Source of the DNA: Deltaproteobacteria bacterium
GTDB taxonomy: Bacteria > Myxococcota_A > Polyangia > Polyangiales > Polyangiaceae
NCBI GenBank assembly: GCA_003235365.1
Contig: QJWJ01000344.1
Span: forward strand, 1 to 59,847
Reading direction: 5' to 3'
Length of the DNA: 59,847 bases
Shown here: positions 36,387-45,608 of the stretch, piece by piece
Layout of the letters: each line of letters opens with the position of its first letter
How positions within the stretch are numbered: position 1 is the stretch's first letter
Notes under the pieces: model-generated
What the model saw: only the letters and a program-made list of their open reading frames with translations
Database searches by the model: none
What the model was told of the DNA's origin: nothing
Program-made: the position numbers and the translations under genes

Positions 36387-37859
36387 TCAGCCCTTGACGG
36401 CGCCGCTCACCTCTCCAACCGCCTTGAAGCTTGCGTTCAAGCTACCGGTGGCCTTCGTGAGCATGGCGGGCACGGTGGCGAATGCGCCGATGCCGCATGC
36501 GAGATCCAACTTGGCGCCGAAGCTCAGATCCGCCTTACCGGCAGCCTGGAGAGCACCCTCGACGGCCGCAGAACCGGATGCCGCGAGCCCCTCGCCGGCC
36601 TTGAGGATGGCTTCGACCTTGGCACCCTTGGCGGCGATGTTGGCGAATGCCTTGCCGACCGCCTGGACTTTGCCTTCGAAGGCTGCCTTGGCGTCCACGT
36701 TTGCAGCAAACATGGCCTCGGCTTCGGCACTCAGGTTGTACTTGATGTCCAATGACGGGGGGGTGCATTCGGCGTTGAACGATGCTTCAGCCTTGGCGGT
36801 TGCTTCGCAATCTGCCTTGACCTTGGGCGGGGTCGCTTCACCGGAGCACTTGCCGCTGCACTCGACCTTTGCGTCGGCGCTGCCCTCGCACTTGGCGGTG
36901 GCGCTGGCTTCACACTCGCCAGACGGCGGCGTGTACTCACATTCACCCTTGCATTCGCCCTTGCACTCGCCGCCCGCCTTGAGCTCACAGGAGCCCTTGC
37001 AGCTGCCTTCGCAGCTCGCGCCAGCGTTGAGCTTGCAGGTGCCGGTGCACATTGCGCCTTCGTTGAGTTTGCACTCGCCGGTGCAGTTGCCACCATTGTC
37101 GGTATCACCCATGCATTCGCCGTCGCACTCCGCGCTGCCGTTCATTTCGCAGGTGCCGTTACATTCGACGTCGCCGCTGACTTCGCAGGTGCCCTTGCAC
37201 TCGCCCTCGCACTTGGCGCTGGCTTCGAGCTCGCAACTGCCGGTGCAGGTGCCTTCGCACTTGAACGACGGTGCCGTGCCCTTGCACTTGAGCGTCGCGT
37301 CGCCGGAGCACTCGACCATCGCCGAGGCGCTGGCTTCACAGGAGCCCTCACATTCGACCTTGACCGAACCTGGGTCGACATCGGCGTCGCACTTGGCCGC
37401 AGCCTGAACCGATGCCGAGGCGCTCACTTCGCACTTGGGTGCGGCGTAGGCGATGGTGAGGCCACCGTCGAGGGTACCGCCGAAGCCGCCCTTGATCTCG
37501 GCGGCGATCTCCCCCGACAGGTCTTCGATCGACATCTCTGCCGCACCGTCGATCTCGAGCGCTGTAGCCATGCTGACGAGTTCGAGTTTGATGTCCGCCT
37601 CGAGCGAGCCGGCCTGCGCCTGGAGGTTGCCGACTGCACTGAAGAACGCGTCGACCTCTTGAATGCCCGAGATGCCACCACCGGCTTCGGCGATGGTCTT
37701 GCATTCGAAGTCACAGACCTTGGCTAGTGGGTTGTCGATGTCATCGAGCGGGTTGTCGTCTAGCGCGTCGTCGAGCACGCTTGTGGAATCGTCGCCGCAT
37801 GCGGTGAACATGAATGCGGCCGTGCTGATCAAAGCCAAACGAGAAAGTAGAGTTTTCAT
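36387..37859 (-). CDS. Cysteine-rich repeat lipoprotein, type A (copy 1)
   Basis: A 490-residue lipoprotein (lipobox FTAC, Cys21) of unknown family. Residues 49-140 form an N-terminal domain with CDFEC and helices. Residues 143-365 carry about 32 Cys in repeats of the form C-x-G-x-C, as in CEGECKGTC and CNGTCEMNG, with hardly any bulky hydrophobic residues, so disulfides or metal rather than a core must hold the fold. The C-terminal 120 residues (from DIKYNLSAEA) are Ala/Gly-rich amphipathic helix. The regular Cys ladder implies a stiff rod. It is the second gene of its pair, 32 bp after a type-B gene. An exposed fibre, adhesin or metal-binding protein is possible; I do not recognise it. Confidence 0.88.
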   Translation of the reverse strand: MKTLLSRLALISTAAFMFTACGDDSTSVLDDALDDNPLDDIDNPLAKVCDFECKTIAEAGGGISGIQEVDAFFSAVGNLQAQAGSLEADIKLELVSMATALEIDGAAEMSIEDLSGEIAAEIKGGFGGTLDGGLTIAYAAPKCEVSASASVQAAAKCDADVDPGSVKVECEGSCEASASAMVECSGDATLKCKGTAPSFKCEGTCTGSCELEASAKCEGECKGTCEVSGDVECNGTCEMNGSAECDGECMGDTDNGGNCTGECKLNEGAMCTGTCKLNAGASCEGSCKGSCELKAGGECKGECKGECEYTPPSGECEASATAKCEGSADAKVECSGKCSGEATPPKVKADCEATAKAEASFNAECTPPSLDIKYNLSAEAEAMFAANVDAKAAFEGKVQAVGKAFANIAAKGAKVEAILKAGEGLAASGSAAVEGALQAAGKADLSFGAKLDLACGIGAFATVPAMLTKATGSLNASFKAVGEVSGAVKG

Positions 37860-37891
37860 CTGTTTGATACTCCTAAGTCAAAATGGCCGGA

Positions 37892-39346
37892 TCAGGCTCC
37901 ACCGAAGGTTGCACCGACGCTGGCGACGGCTTTGCCGGTTGCGGTGAGGCTGGAGACGGACGCCTTGAGAGCACCACTCACCTCGGCAATGGCATCCCCC
38001 GCGCAGTACGCGCCGATGATCAGCTTGGCGTCCTTGCTGGCGCCGATCTCCGCGATAGCGTCGGTGATCGCTTCTCCGCCTGCTTCGACCAGACCGCCGC
38101 CCGCCTTCAACACGCCTTCGATCTTGGCGCCCTTGGCGGCGATGTTCGCAAACGCTTTGCCCACTGCCTGGATCTTGCCTTCGAAGGCCGCCTGGGCGGA
38201 GACCTCTCCCTCGAACATGGCCTGGGCCTTTGCGCTGAGGTTGTACTTGATGTCGATCGATGGTGGATGACACTCGGCAGCAAACTGGGCTTCGGCCTTT
38301 GCCGTTGCTTCACAGTCAGCGTCGACCTTCGGCGGCGTGACCTCGCCGTCGCATTTGCCGTTGCACTCGACCTTTGCCGAACCGCTGGCTTCGCACTTGG
38401 CAGTGGCACCGGCTTCACACTCGCCAGAAGGCGGAGTGTACTCGCACTCGCCCTTGCACTCGCCCTTGCACTCGCCACCCGCGTTCAATTCGCAGGAGCC
38501 CTTGCAGCTGCCCTCGCAGCTCGCGCCCGCATTGAGCTTGCATTCGCCGCTGCAGTTGCCGCCGTTGTCGGTGTCGCCCATGCACTCGCCGTCGCACGCG
38601 GCAGAGCCGTCCATCTCGCAGGAGCCTTTGCACTCGCCCTCGCACTTGGCGTTGGCTTCGAGTTCGCAACTGCCGGTGCAGGTGCCTTCGCACTTGAACG
38701 ACGGGGCGGTCCCCTTGCACGAGAGCTTGGCTTCACCGGAGCACTCGACCATTGCAGATGCCTCGGCTTCGCAACCGCCGGAGCACTCGACCGTGGCCAT
38801 CCCGGGGTCGACCGTAGCATCGCACTTGGCAGCGGCTTCCAGACTTGCTGAAGCCGTGACCTCGCACTTCGGTGGAGTCGCCGTGATGGTGATCCCGCCC
38901 ACGATCATCCCGTCGAAGCCACCGGTGACCTCAGCATCGATCGCTGCGGTCAATTCGGTGATGCTCATCTCCGCCGCTCCTTCGATTTCGAGTGCGGCGG
39001 CCATGCTGAACAGCTCGGCCTTGACGTCCGCTTCGAGGCTGATCGCTTGCGCATTCAAGCTGGCGCTCGCAGCAAAGAAGGCGTCCAGTTTGCGAACGCC
39101 CGAAATGTTGACGTCACCGTCGGCGAAAGACTTGCACTCCCACCCGCAGATCTCGAGGATCTCCTCGAGCTGTCCTTGTTCGCCAGGTTGCGGTGCGACA
39201 GTCATCTCAGCCAGGTCTTCCGCGGGGACGGCGTCGCTGTGCCCGGTGGCACTGCCGTCGCGGAGGTCCTGCTGGCACCCCACTATCCAAGCCGTGGCAA
39301 GCAGCGGTACGCTGAACGTTGCCAGGCCACCAACTAGTTTCCTCAT
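37892..39346 (-). CDS. Cysteine-rich repeat lipoprotein, type B (copy 1)
   Basis: A 484-residue lipoprotein (lipobox IVGC, Cys24), paralogous to the type-A proteins over its whole length. Type B differs by its signal peptide (MRKLVGGLATF), by CGWECKSFADGD in place of CDFECKTIAEAG, by one C-x-G-x-C repeat fewer in this copy, and by a C-terminal end with GAYCAGDAI. The ATG at 39346 is fixed by GAAGGAGTG eight bases ahead; a GTG at 39391 would add residues before the signal. First gene of its pair. The paired A and B proteins may form a mixed fibre. Confidence 0.88.
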   Translation of the reverse strand: MRKLVGGLATFSVPLLATAWIVGCQQDLRDGSATGHSDAVPAEDLAEMTVAPQPGEQGQLEEILEICGWECKSFADGDVNISGVRKLDAFFAASASLNAQAISLEADVKAELFSMAAALEIEGAAEMSITELTAAIDAEVTGGFDGMIVGGITITATPPKCEVTASASLEAAAKCDATVDPGMATVECSGGCEAEASAMVECSGEAKLSCKGTAPSFKCEGTCTGSCELEANAKCEGECKGSCEMDGSAACDGECMGDTDNGGNCSGECKLNAGASCEGSCKGSCELNAGGECKGECKGECEYTPPSGECEAGATAKCEASGSAKVECNGKCDGEVTPPKVDADCEATAKAEAQFAAECHPPSIDIKYNLSAKAQAMFEGEVSAQAAFEGKIQAVGKAFANIAAKGAKIEGVLKAGGGLVEAGGEAITDAIAEIGASKDAKLIIGAYCAGDAIAEVSGALKASVSSLTATGKAVASVGATFGGA

Positions 39347-39829
39347 TGAAAGCACTCCTTCATGATTGCTTGTTCCCGGAGTTGGGGTCACCTCTCGGCA
39401 AACCTTCTCCCCTGACGCAGGCCCGGAGTCTAGGCGCCGCTTTGCCGAATGTCAGGAGTTTTCGGCAGCTTCGAGTTGGTGGCAGGCGACGATCGCCCAC
39501 CTCTCCGTTCACCGGAATTCAAGCAAGACAACACCCGAATCGGGTCGAGTGTCTGACGGCCTACTACCCGCACTGCTTCAGTGCGTCGACTCAAATAGCT
39601 GTGGGCCGGCGTGCTTTTGATGCCACGAGTCCTTCGGTGCCCGAAAATCCGACCACAGTATGATCTCTGGCCCGGCGTCTTGCTGCGGGTAAGCAGTGTG
39701 CGTTCTGGTCGCACATGACTCGCATACGTTCGTCGAGCGTTCGGCCTAACCGTTTCTGTCGCGCGACTCGTTCGTGTGGATGCCGCATCGCAGCGACGCA
39801 GCGTGAACCACGCGAACAAACGGCAGCGA
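39347..39829 (-). other. Leader and intergenic region before the first B gene
   Basis: This gap separates the two duplicated gene pairs. The first 20 bases ahead of the B gene match those of the second copy. The rest shows no ORF with a ribosome binding site. It probably holds the promoter of the first pair. Confidence 0.5.
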
Positions 39830-39851
39830 GCCGTCGGAGGTGACCGACGGC
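39830..39851 (-). terminator. Terminator of the second cysteine-rich gene pair
   Basis: A perfect 8-bp stem (GCCGTCGG / CCGACGGC) with a six-base loop, 24 bp after the stop of the second A gene. Its far flank (ACAAA then CGAGCCG on the plus strand) matches the terminator of the first pair, showing that the duplication included it. Confidence 0.7.
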
Positions 39852-39875
39852 CCGCACGCTCGTTGGCTGATACCT

Positions 39876-41369
39876 TCAGCCTTTGACGGCCAAGGTGATG
39901 TCGGCAACGGCTTTGGCGCTCACGGCCAGACTGCCGGAGGCCTCGGTGAGCATCGCCGGTACGGTGGCGAATGCGGCAATTCCGCAAGCCAGGTCCAGGC
40001 TGGCCCCGGTGCTCAAGGTTCCGCTGCCCGCCGCCTGCAAAGCTCCATCGACCGCAGCGGCACCGGACGAGCCGAGGTCACCACCCGCCTTGATGATGGC
40101 TTCGATCTTGGCGCCCTTCGCCGTGAGATTGGCAAAGGCCTTCCCGAACGCCTGGATCTTGCCTTCGAATGCGGCCTTGACGTTCACGTCGGCGGCAAAG
40201 TCGGCTTGTGCCTGAGTGGTCAAGTTGTACTTGATGTCCAATGACGGAGGGGTGCATTCGGCGTTGAACGACGCTTCGGCTTTTGCCGTGGCTTCGCACT
40301 CGGCTTTGACCATCGGAGGCTTGGCCTCACCAGAGCACTTGCCGTTGCATTCGACCTTAGCTTCGGCGCTGGCTTCGCATTTGGCGGTGGCGGTGGCTTC
40401 GCACATTCCCGAAGGGGGGGTGTATTCGCACTCGCCCTTGCATTCACCGTTGCACGTGCCGCCCGCCTTGAGCTCGCAGGAACCTTTACAGCTACCTTCA
40501 CAGGTTGCTCCGGCGTTCAGTTTGCACGTGCCGTTGCACATGGCGGTCTCGCTGAGCTTGCATTCGCCGGTGCAGTTACCGCCTGCGTCGGTGGAGCCCA
40601 TGCACTCGCCGTCACATGCCGCAGTTCCGTTCATTTCACAGGTACCGTTGCAGGCGACGTCGCCGTGGACCTCGCAGGTGCCGTTGCACTCGCCCTCGCA
40701 CTTGGCGTCGGCGGCGACTTCACAGGTACCGGAACAAGTGCCCTCGCACTTGAAGCCCGGCGCGGTCCCCTTGCACGTGAGCGTTGCCCCGCCGGAGCAC
40801 GAGGCCATCGCCGATCCGCTCGCTTCACACGAGCCTTCGCACTCGACGCTGACCGAACCTGGATCGACGGTCGCGTCGCACTTGGCCGCCGCCTGTACGG
40901 AAGCCGTCGCGCTGACTTCGCACTTGGGAGGCGCAAAGCCGATGCTGAGATTGCCGTCGATCATGCCGCCAAAACCGCCCGCGACTCCGCCGCTGATCGC
41001 CGCGGCAAGTTCGCCCGTGGCCATGGCCGAGCCATCGATTCCCAGCGCAGCCGCCATGCTGAGCAGTTCGAGTCGAACGTCGGCTTCGAGAGAACCGGCT
41101 TGGGCTTGAAAGTTGCCTACGGCGCCGAAGAACGCGTCGACCTCACGGATCCCGGAGATCCCTGCGCCGGCCTCGGCGATGGTCTTGCACTGGAAGTCGC
41201 AGAGACCGGGGATCCCCGAGGGGATGGGCACGACGTCCGTGGGTATGCCGCCGGTGGGTAGTCCGCTGGAACTGAAGGGCGAGGTGTTATCGCCCGTATC
41301 GTCACCGCACGCGAAGAGCGCTGCGCTGGCAGTGCCGATCAAAGCCAAACGAGAAAGTAGAGTTTTCAT
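39876..41369 (-). CDS. Cysteine-rich repeat lipoprotein, type A (copy 2)
   Basis: A 497-residue lipoprotein (lipobox FAC, Cys21), closest to copy 1 of type A: same start MKTLLSRLALI, same CDFQCKTIAEAG helix, same ladder of C-x-G-x-C repeats and same DIKYNL helical tail. It differs in a longer Gly/Pro/Ile-rich linker after the lipid anchor (residues 28-60) and in an N-terminal domain with a different helix. It is the second gene of its pair, 34 bp after a B gene with AGGAG ahead of the ATG; longer in-frame starts lack a signal peptide. Same unknown function. Confidence 0.88.
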   Translation of the reverse strand: MKTLLSRLALIGTASAALFACGDDTGDNTSPFSSSGLPTGGIPTDVVPIPSGIPGLCDFQCKTIAEAGAGISGIREVDAFFGAVGNFQAQAGSLEADVRLELLSMAAALGIDGSAMATGELAAAISGGVAGGFGGMIDGNLSIGFAPPKCEVSATASVQAAAKCDATVDPGSVSVECEGSCEASGSAMASCSGGATLTCKGTAPGFKCEGTCSGTCEVAADAKCEGECNGTCEVHGDVACNGTCEMNGTAACDGECMGSTDAGGNCTGECKLSETAMCNGTCKLNAGATCEGSCKGSCELKAGGTCNGECKGECEYTPPSGMCEATATAKCEASAEAKVECNGKCSGEAKPPMVKAECEATAKAEASFNAECTPPSLDIKYNLTTQAQADFAADVNVKAAFEGKIQAFGKAFANLTAKGAKIEAIIKAGGDLGSSGAAAVDGALQAAGSGTLSTGASLDLACGIAAFATVPAMLTEASGSLAVSAKAVADITLAVKG

Positions 41370-41403
41370 CTGCTTCGTTACTCCTAGAATCTGAAGGGCT
41401 GGA

Positions 41404-42930
41404 TCAGGCTCCGCTGAAGGTTGCGGTGATGGAGGCAACGCCTTGTGCCGTCGCGGTGAGGCTGTTTACCGACGCCTGCAAACTGCCAGACACGTCGCCG
41501 ATGGCCTCTCCTGCGCAGTACGCGCCCACGATGAGTTTGGGATCTCCGCTGGCGCTGATCGTTGCGATGGCATCGGTGATTGCTTCACCGCCGGCACTGA
41601 CTAGCCCGCCCCCTGCGGTGAGCACGCCTTCGATCTTGGCGCCTTTGGCTGCGATGTTGGCAAAGGCCTTGCCGACCGCTTGAACCTTGCCTTCGAAGGC
41701 CGCCTTGGCGTTGATGTCCCCCGCGAATTCGGCCTGAGCTTCGGCGGTGAGGTTGTACTTGATGTCGATGGATGGCGGATGGCATTCGGCGGCAAATTGC
41801 GCCTCGGCCTTTGCGGTTGCCTCGCAGTCGGCGTCGACCATGGGTGGCTTGACTTCGCCATCGCACTTGCCGTTGCACTGAACCATGGCAGAGCCGCTGG
41901 CTTCGCACTTGGCCTTAGCGCCGCCCTCGCACGTGCCAGACGGCGGGGTGTACTCGCACTCGCCCTTGCACTCGCCGGTGCAGTTGCCGCCTGCGCTCAG
42001 CTCACAGTTGCCGTTGCAACTGCCTTCGCAGGTCGCACCGGCGTTGAGCTTGCACGTGCCGGTGCACATCGCACCCATGTTGAGCTTGCACTCGCCGGTG
42101 CAGTTGCCGCCCGCGTCGGTGGAACCCGCGCACTCGCCGTCGCAGGCCGCCGTGCCGTTCATCTCACAAGTGCCGTTGCAGGCGACGTCGCCATTGACTT
42201 CACAAGTGCCCTTGCATTCGCCTTCGCATTTGGCGTTCGCTTCCAGCTCGCACCGGCCCGTGCACGTGCCTTCGCACTTGAAGGCCGGCGCCGTGCCCTT
42301 ACAGCTCAGCGTCGCTTCACCCGAGCACGATGCCATCGCCGAGGCCTCTGCCTCGCAACTGCCGGAGCACTCGACCGTGGCCATTCCCGGATCGACGGTG
42401 GCATCGCACTTGGCTGCTGCTTCCAAGCTCGCCGATGCCGACACCTCGCACTTGGGAGGCGTGGCCGCGATGGTGATGCCCCCTTGAATCTTCCCCCCGA
42501 ATCCGAGCCTGACCGACTCGTCGATGGCGACCGTCAGTTGGTCGATGCTCATCGTCGCGGCGCCCTCGATGCCGAGCACGGCGGCCATGCTGACCAGTTC
42601 GGCGCGGACTTCGGCCTGAAGGCTCGCTGCTTGGGCCTGCAAGCTGGCACTCGCCGCGAAGAACGCATCGAGCTTTCGGACACCGGAGATGTTCACTTCC
42701 CCTGCGGCGAATGCCTTGCATTCCCAGCCGCAGAACTGGAGGATCTCTTGCAGCTGGCCCTGCTCACCGGGCTCGGGAGCGACGAGCGCTTCTGGCCGTT
42801 CTTCGATAGGTGCGGCTGCCTGTGGCTCGCCGGCGCTGCCATCCGGGAGGCTTTGCTGGCACCCCGCTAACCATGCCGTGGCAAGCAGCGGCAGGCTGAC
42901 TCCCCCCAGCTTCCGAACTAGATTCCTCAT
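41404..42930 (-). CDS. Cysteine-rich repeat lipoprotein, type B (copy 2)
   Basis: A 508-residue lipoprotein (lipobox LAGC, Cys24), closest to copy 1 of type B: shared CGWECKAFAAGE, INISGVRKLDAFFA-like helix, Cys ladder and GAYCAGEAI tail. It keeps a repeat (CKLNMGAMCTGTC) that copy 1 has lost. It begins the second pair; the leader upstream carries the same CAAGGAGTGCTT ribosome binding site. The long in-frame extension to 43005 is non-coding. Divergence between the copies is spread over the length, so the duplication is not very recent. Confidence 0.88.
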   Translation of the reverse strand: MRNLVRKLGGVSLPLLATAWLAGCQQSLPDGSAGEPQAAAPIEERPEALVAPEPGEQGQLQEILQFCGWECKAFAAGEVNISGVRKLDAFFAASASLQAQAASLQAEVRAELVSMAAVLGIEGAATMSIDQLTVAIDESVRLGFGGKIQGGITIAATPPKCEVSASASLEAAAKCDATVDPGMATVECSGSCEAEASAMASCSGEATLSCKGTAPAFKCEGTCTGRCELEANAKCEGECKGTCEVNGDVACNGTCEMNGTAACDGECAGSTDAGGNCTGECKLNMGAMCTGTCKLNAGATCEGSCNGNCELSAGGNCTGECKGECEYTPPSGTCEGGAKAKCEASGSAMVQCNGKCDGEVKPPMVDADCEATAKAEAQFAAECHPPSIDIKYNLTAEAQAEFAGDINAKAAFEGKVQAVGKAFANIAAKGAKIEGVLTAGGGLVSAGGEAITDAIATISASGDPKLIVGAYCAGEAIGDVSGSLQASVNSLTATAQGVASITATFSGA

Positions 42931-43312
42931 TTTGAAGCACTCCTTGATGGTTGCTCTCTGCGAAGTCACGACAAGACTCGAGGGGTGATCAACGACGGCA
43001 AGCATCTGCCGCGCGGCGCTCGAGTTCGCCGTTGCGTCGTGTCCCGGTCGTGTGTGTGATGTTCGAGAGTAAGCAAGAGATTGCCCATTGGGCCTAACGT
43101 TGGACGGTCGACGCCGAAAAACGTTCCACTCGCGATGCTAGCAGAGAGGTGAAGTTCGGAAAAATCGACGGCGAGACTGGATTGCACAATTCGCGCCGTC
43201 GCGATTCGACGTTGGGTTCCGTGGCCGCGAAGCATGCCGCCCGGACATACGGAAGCGTCTTACGCAGGCGTCGGGCAGTGGACCGATGCTCGAAACGAGC
43301 CTCGTCGCGATT
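42931..43312 (-). other. Intergenic region before the cysteine-rich genes
   Basis: No gene is supported here. It should hold the promoter of the second cysteine-rich pair and the end of the metallopeptidase gene. No T-run hairpin was seen after the latter. Confidence 0.45.
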
Positions 43313-44758
43313 TCAATAGGTGCGATGGATCCGCACCCAATGGGCTCGATCATCCGCGCCATCTATCCGCAATGTGCGCGTCGTCGTCGTGGCCGTTTCG
43401 GGTGCAACCGCGACACTGCTGTCACAGGCAGCCGTGCATTCCTCACAGCTGTTGCACCACGTTGCGGACGTGCCCTCCGCACAGCGCACCTCATAGCCAC
43501 GCCCAGTCATCGACCGGTCGCGCCATCCAAGCTCCAAAGGACGCACATTCGTACCAGCTGCTTCGAGCCTGAGACCGATCGTCAGACTCGCTTCGAAATC
43601 CAGCGACAACGGGAGCTGCGCCGGACATTCGTCCGGGGGGGCCGGGGCGGTTGCCTCGAGGCGGCGAAACTCGCCATCGCCGAAGCGAGCACTTTGCGCG
43701 ACGAAGTACCTTCCAGGTTCGAGCCAAATCGCGAACGCGTCGCCCGCTTGCCCCTCAGTCGTCGAGCGAAGCCAGCCTTGGTGCGCCGGGGGGGGAGTCG
43801 TTCCGCAACTGCTCACCATCAAGCCACCTCGTTCGCTGCGTTGGACGAACCACGCCGCCTGCTCCACGTCGACCGTTCGAGCGTTGGGCGTTTGATCACA
43901 GGATGCGGTCAAAGGGAGGCTCTCGAACGGACTGCTGGCGCATTCCCAAACCCGCACGCAGCCGGTGTCCGGGTCCTCCGACGTGAACGCCGCGGTCCAG
44001 GCTTCATCGAGCTGGCCACCGTACACCGTTTCGAAGGACGTCGCGGCCACGGCGTGGTCGTGCTCGATGTTCAGCGCCTGATACCAATGCATGAACGGTT
44101 TCGGACCGCGAGTGCGCAGCAGCCACCCGACGAACCACTGCGCTGATGCATACAGATCTCGGAAGCCGGAAAGGTCGTTGCTCTGCCACGAGGAAGGCTC
44201 GAAGGCCACGTCCACGTCGACTGGTTGGGGGCGAAGGGGGACACTGGGTCCACAGCTCAACGACTGGGCGAGCCCTTCTTCGACGAGGAGGTGACGCCTG
44301 CCAGTTGGTGCGAGGTAGGCGTGAACCAGCTCGTGCGTTTGCAGGCCGGAAGCGGTCTGAACACCGTGCTCGGCGTAGAAGCAAGCTGAGTTGAATGGAC
44401 TGCAGCTACCGTTCTCATCCAGATCCGCGTCGTCTAGGTACTTGTAATACGTGATGCGCCGATCACTCGGCCATTCGAAGTCCAGGTAGGACTGCAGAGT
44501 CGCGAAATGGCGTTCCAAAACCTTGGTGACGCCCTTGCACACACTGTCGCCGGTGCGGCTGAGATAACGAAAGTGTTCGGACTGCCACTGCCGCTCTACG
44601 GGTGGGTTGGGGGGAGCCGCTTCTTTCCGCGGGCTGGGCTCTGAAGGTGTCGTGCAACTGCTGGAGACCAACGCGATCGCCAATCCGAGCGCGATGCGGC
44701 AAACGCTGCGGACGTTTCTCCGCGCGACTTGCTCAGATGTAGTGGGGGACACGTTCAC
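43313..44758 (-). CDS. Gluzincin-like metallopeptidase lipoprotein
   Basis: A 481-residue lipoprotein (lipobox SSC, Cys35) with a likely zinc-peptidase domain. HELVH at residues 142-146 gives the two His and the catalytic Glu; EEGLAQ near 160 provides the third zinc-ligand Glu, as in gluzincins. The first part (SEHFRYLS...) is typical for such substrate-binding folds of the MA clan. After about 270 residues the protein runs into beta-rich domains with paired Cys, perhaps binding domains. It is 28 bp behind an AlkD-like gene on the same strand. It is next to the cysteine-rich pairs and could process surface proteins (inference). Start is a GTG. Confidence 0.78.
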   Translation of the reverse strand: MNVSPTTSEQVARRNVRSVCRIALGLAIALVSSSCTTPSEPSPRKEAAPPNPPVERQWQSEHFRYLSRTGDSVCKGVTKVLERHFATLQSYLDFEWPSDRRITYYKYLDDADLDENGSCSPFNSACFYAEHGVQTASGLQTHELVHAYLAPTGRRHLLVEEGLAQSLSCGPSVPLRPQPVDVDVAFEPSSWQSNDLSGFRDLYASAQWFVGWLLRTRGPKPFMHWYQALNIEHDHAVAATSFETVYGGQLDEAWTAAFTSEDPDTGCVRVWECASSPFESLPLTASCDQTPNARTVDVEQAAWFVQRSERGGLMVSSCGTTPPPAHQGWLRSTTEGQAGDAFAIWLEPGRYFVAQSARFGDGEFRRLEATAPAPPDECPAQLPLSLDFEASLTIGLRLEAAGTNVRPLELGWRDRSMTGRGYEVRCAEGTSATWCNSCEECTAACDSSVAVAPETATTTTRTLRIDGADDRAHWVRIHRTY

Positions 44759-44786
44759 TTCTTGGAAACCATCGTTCTGGGGGGAG

Positions 44787-45479
44787 CTATCTCAGGTGCT
44801 TCAACGCTTCGCGTCGGCTCAGGGCGCTCAGCCGCGCGGAGTTCTGCTCGACGTAGCGCCGCACCTCGTCGGGTGCGGTCTGCGCCCGATCGCGCAACGC
44901 CCAGCCGATGCCTTTGCGCAGGAAGAAGTCTGGATCGTCGAGCGATGGTTCGATGCAATCGTAGAGCAATTCTGCGTCGAGTTGGTCCCGGTCACCGCGC
45001 TGGGCGATGATCGACGCGCGTCGTACCCACAGATCCGGGTGCTTTGCCCATTTGCGAAGCTGCTGACCCACGGAGACGGGCTCTTGCCGTCGAAGCTCAC
45101 CGACACGGCGCGAAAGGTCATCGACCAAATCCCACCAGCCCGCGGTACGGATCATGCGTTGATACAGGGGCAGCGTTCGCGACGTTTGGAAGCGCCGACA
45201 CTTCGGCAACGCAGTGACCGCGCAGGCTGCGTAGCGCTCTTCTTGGTGTCGCGCGTCGAAGAACAGCGCTTGCACGCAATCTCGCCATTGGCTGGCGGAT
45301 GTGAGCGGGGTGGCTTTGGCCAATTCTCGGGTCAGGCGCCGCACCTCGGGAACTGGCACGCCGAGGAAGGGCAGGGCGACCTTCATGTATGCCGCCGCGG
45401 CCTCTGCCCGCTCGCGATCGCGTCGCGACTTCAACGCCGCTCGGATTTCGCTGGCCAAAGGGGCAACCGCGGTAGCCAT
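44787..45479 (-). CDS. AlkD-like DNA alkylation repair protein
   Basis: A 230-residue all-helical protein with the HEAT-like repeats of the AlkD family, which removes bulky or positively charged alkylated bases from DNA. Supporting features are YMKVALPFLGVPVPEVRRL, the WWDLVDDLS segment, LWVRRASIIAQRG, and the closing DDPDFFLRKGIGWALRDRA stretch typical of the family. The ATG at 45479 is chosen because the family N-terminus begins there; the frame continues upstream as antisense of the FAD monooxygenase. It is divergent from that gene over 129 bp. Whether it is an active glycosylase cannot be judged without an alignment. Confidence 0.85.
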   Translation of the reverse strand: MATAVAPLASEIRAALKSRRDRERAEAAAAYMKVALPFLGVPVPEVRRLTRELAKATPLTSASQWRDCVQALFFDARHQEERYAACAVTALPKCRRFQTSRTLPLYQRMIRTAGWWDLVDDLSRRVGELRRQEPVSVGQQLRKWAKHPDLWVRRASIIAQRGDRDQLDAELLYDCIEPSLDDPDFFLRKGIGWALRDRAQTAPDEVRRYVEQNSARLSALSRREALKHLR

Positions 45480-45608
45480 CAGAGTAGCATAGTCCCGCGT
45501 CGCCCGACTCGCGACGCCGGCGTGGCGGCGGGTTGCGATTGTCGATTGGGTGGGCGCGAACCGAGTGGTATCGTCCGGCGCCGATCCGCTGAGGATCGAT
45601 TTGAAACC

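Larger units (their letters stand above)
36340..42950 (-). repeat. Tandem duplication of a two-gene cysteine-rich operon
   Basis: Two similar units, 36340-39365 and 39830-42950, each hold a B-type gene, a 32-34 bp gap, an A-type gene, and then a hairpin terminator. The leader before each B gene (GCAA.CAT.AAGGAGTGCTT) and the AGGAGT ahead of each A gene also match. A and B proteins are themselves paralogs, so an older gene duplication was followed by a duplication of the pair. Confidence 0.85.

Noticed and set aside
36349..42870. Several long plus-strand frames of 200-400 codons
   Set aside because: They are antisense to the Cys-rich genes and arise because their Cys, Gly and Glu codons read as Leu, Ser, Pro and His. 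No ribosome binding sites.
44607..45608. Upstream extension of the FAD monooxygenase by 334 codons
   Set aside because: It is antisense to the AlkD-like gene and the start of the metallopeptidase. The flavoprotein has a normal N-terminus at 45609.
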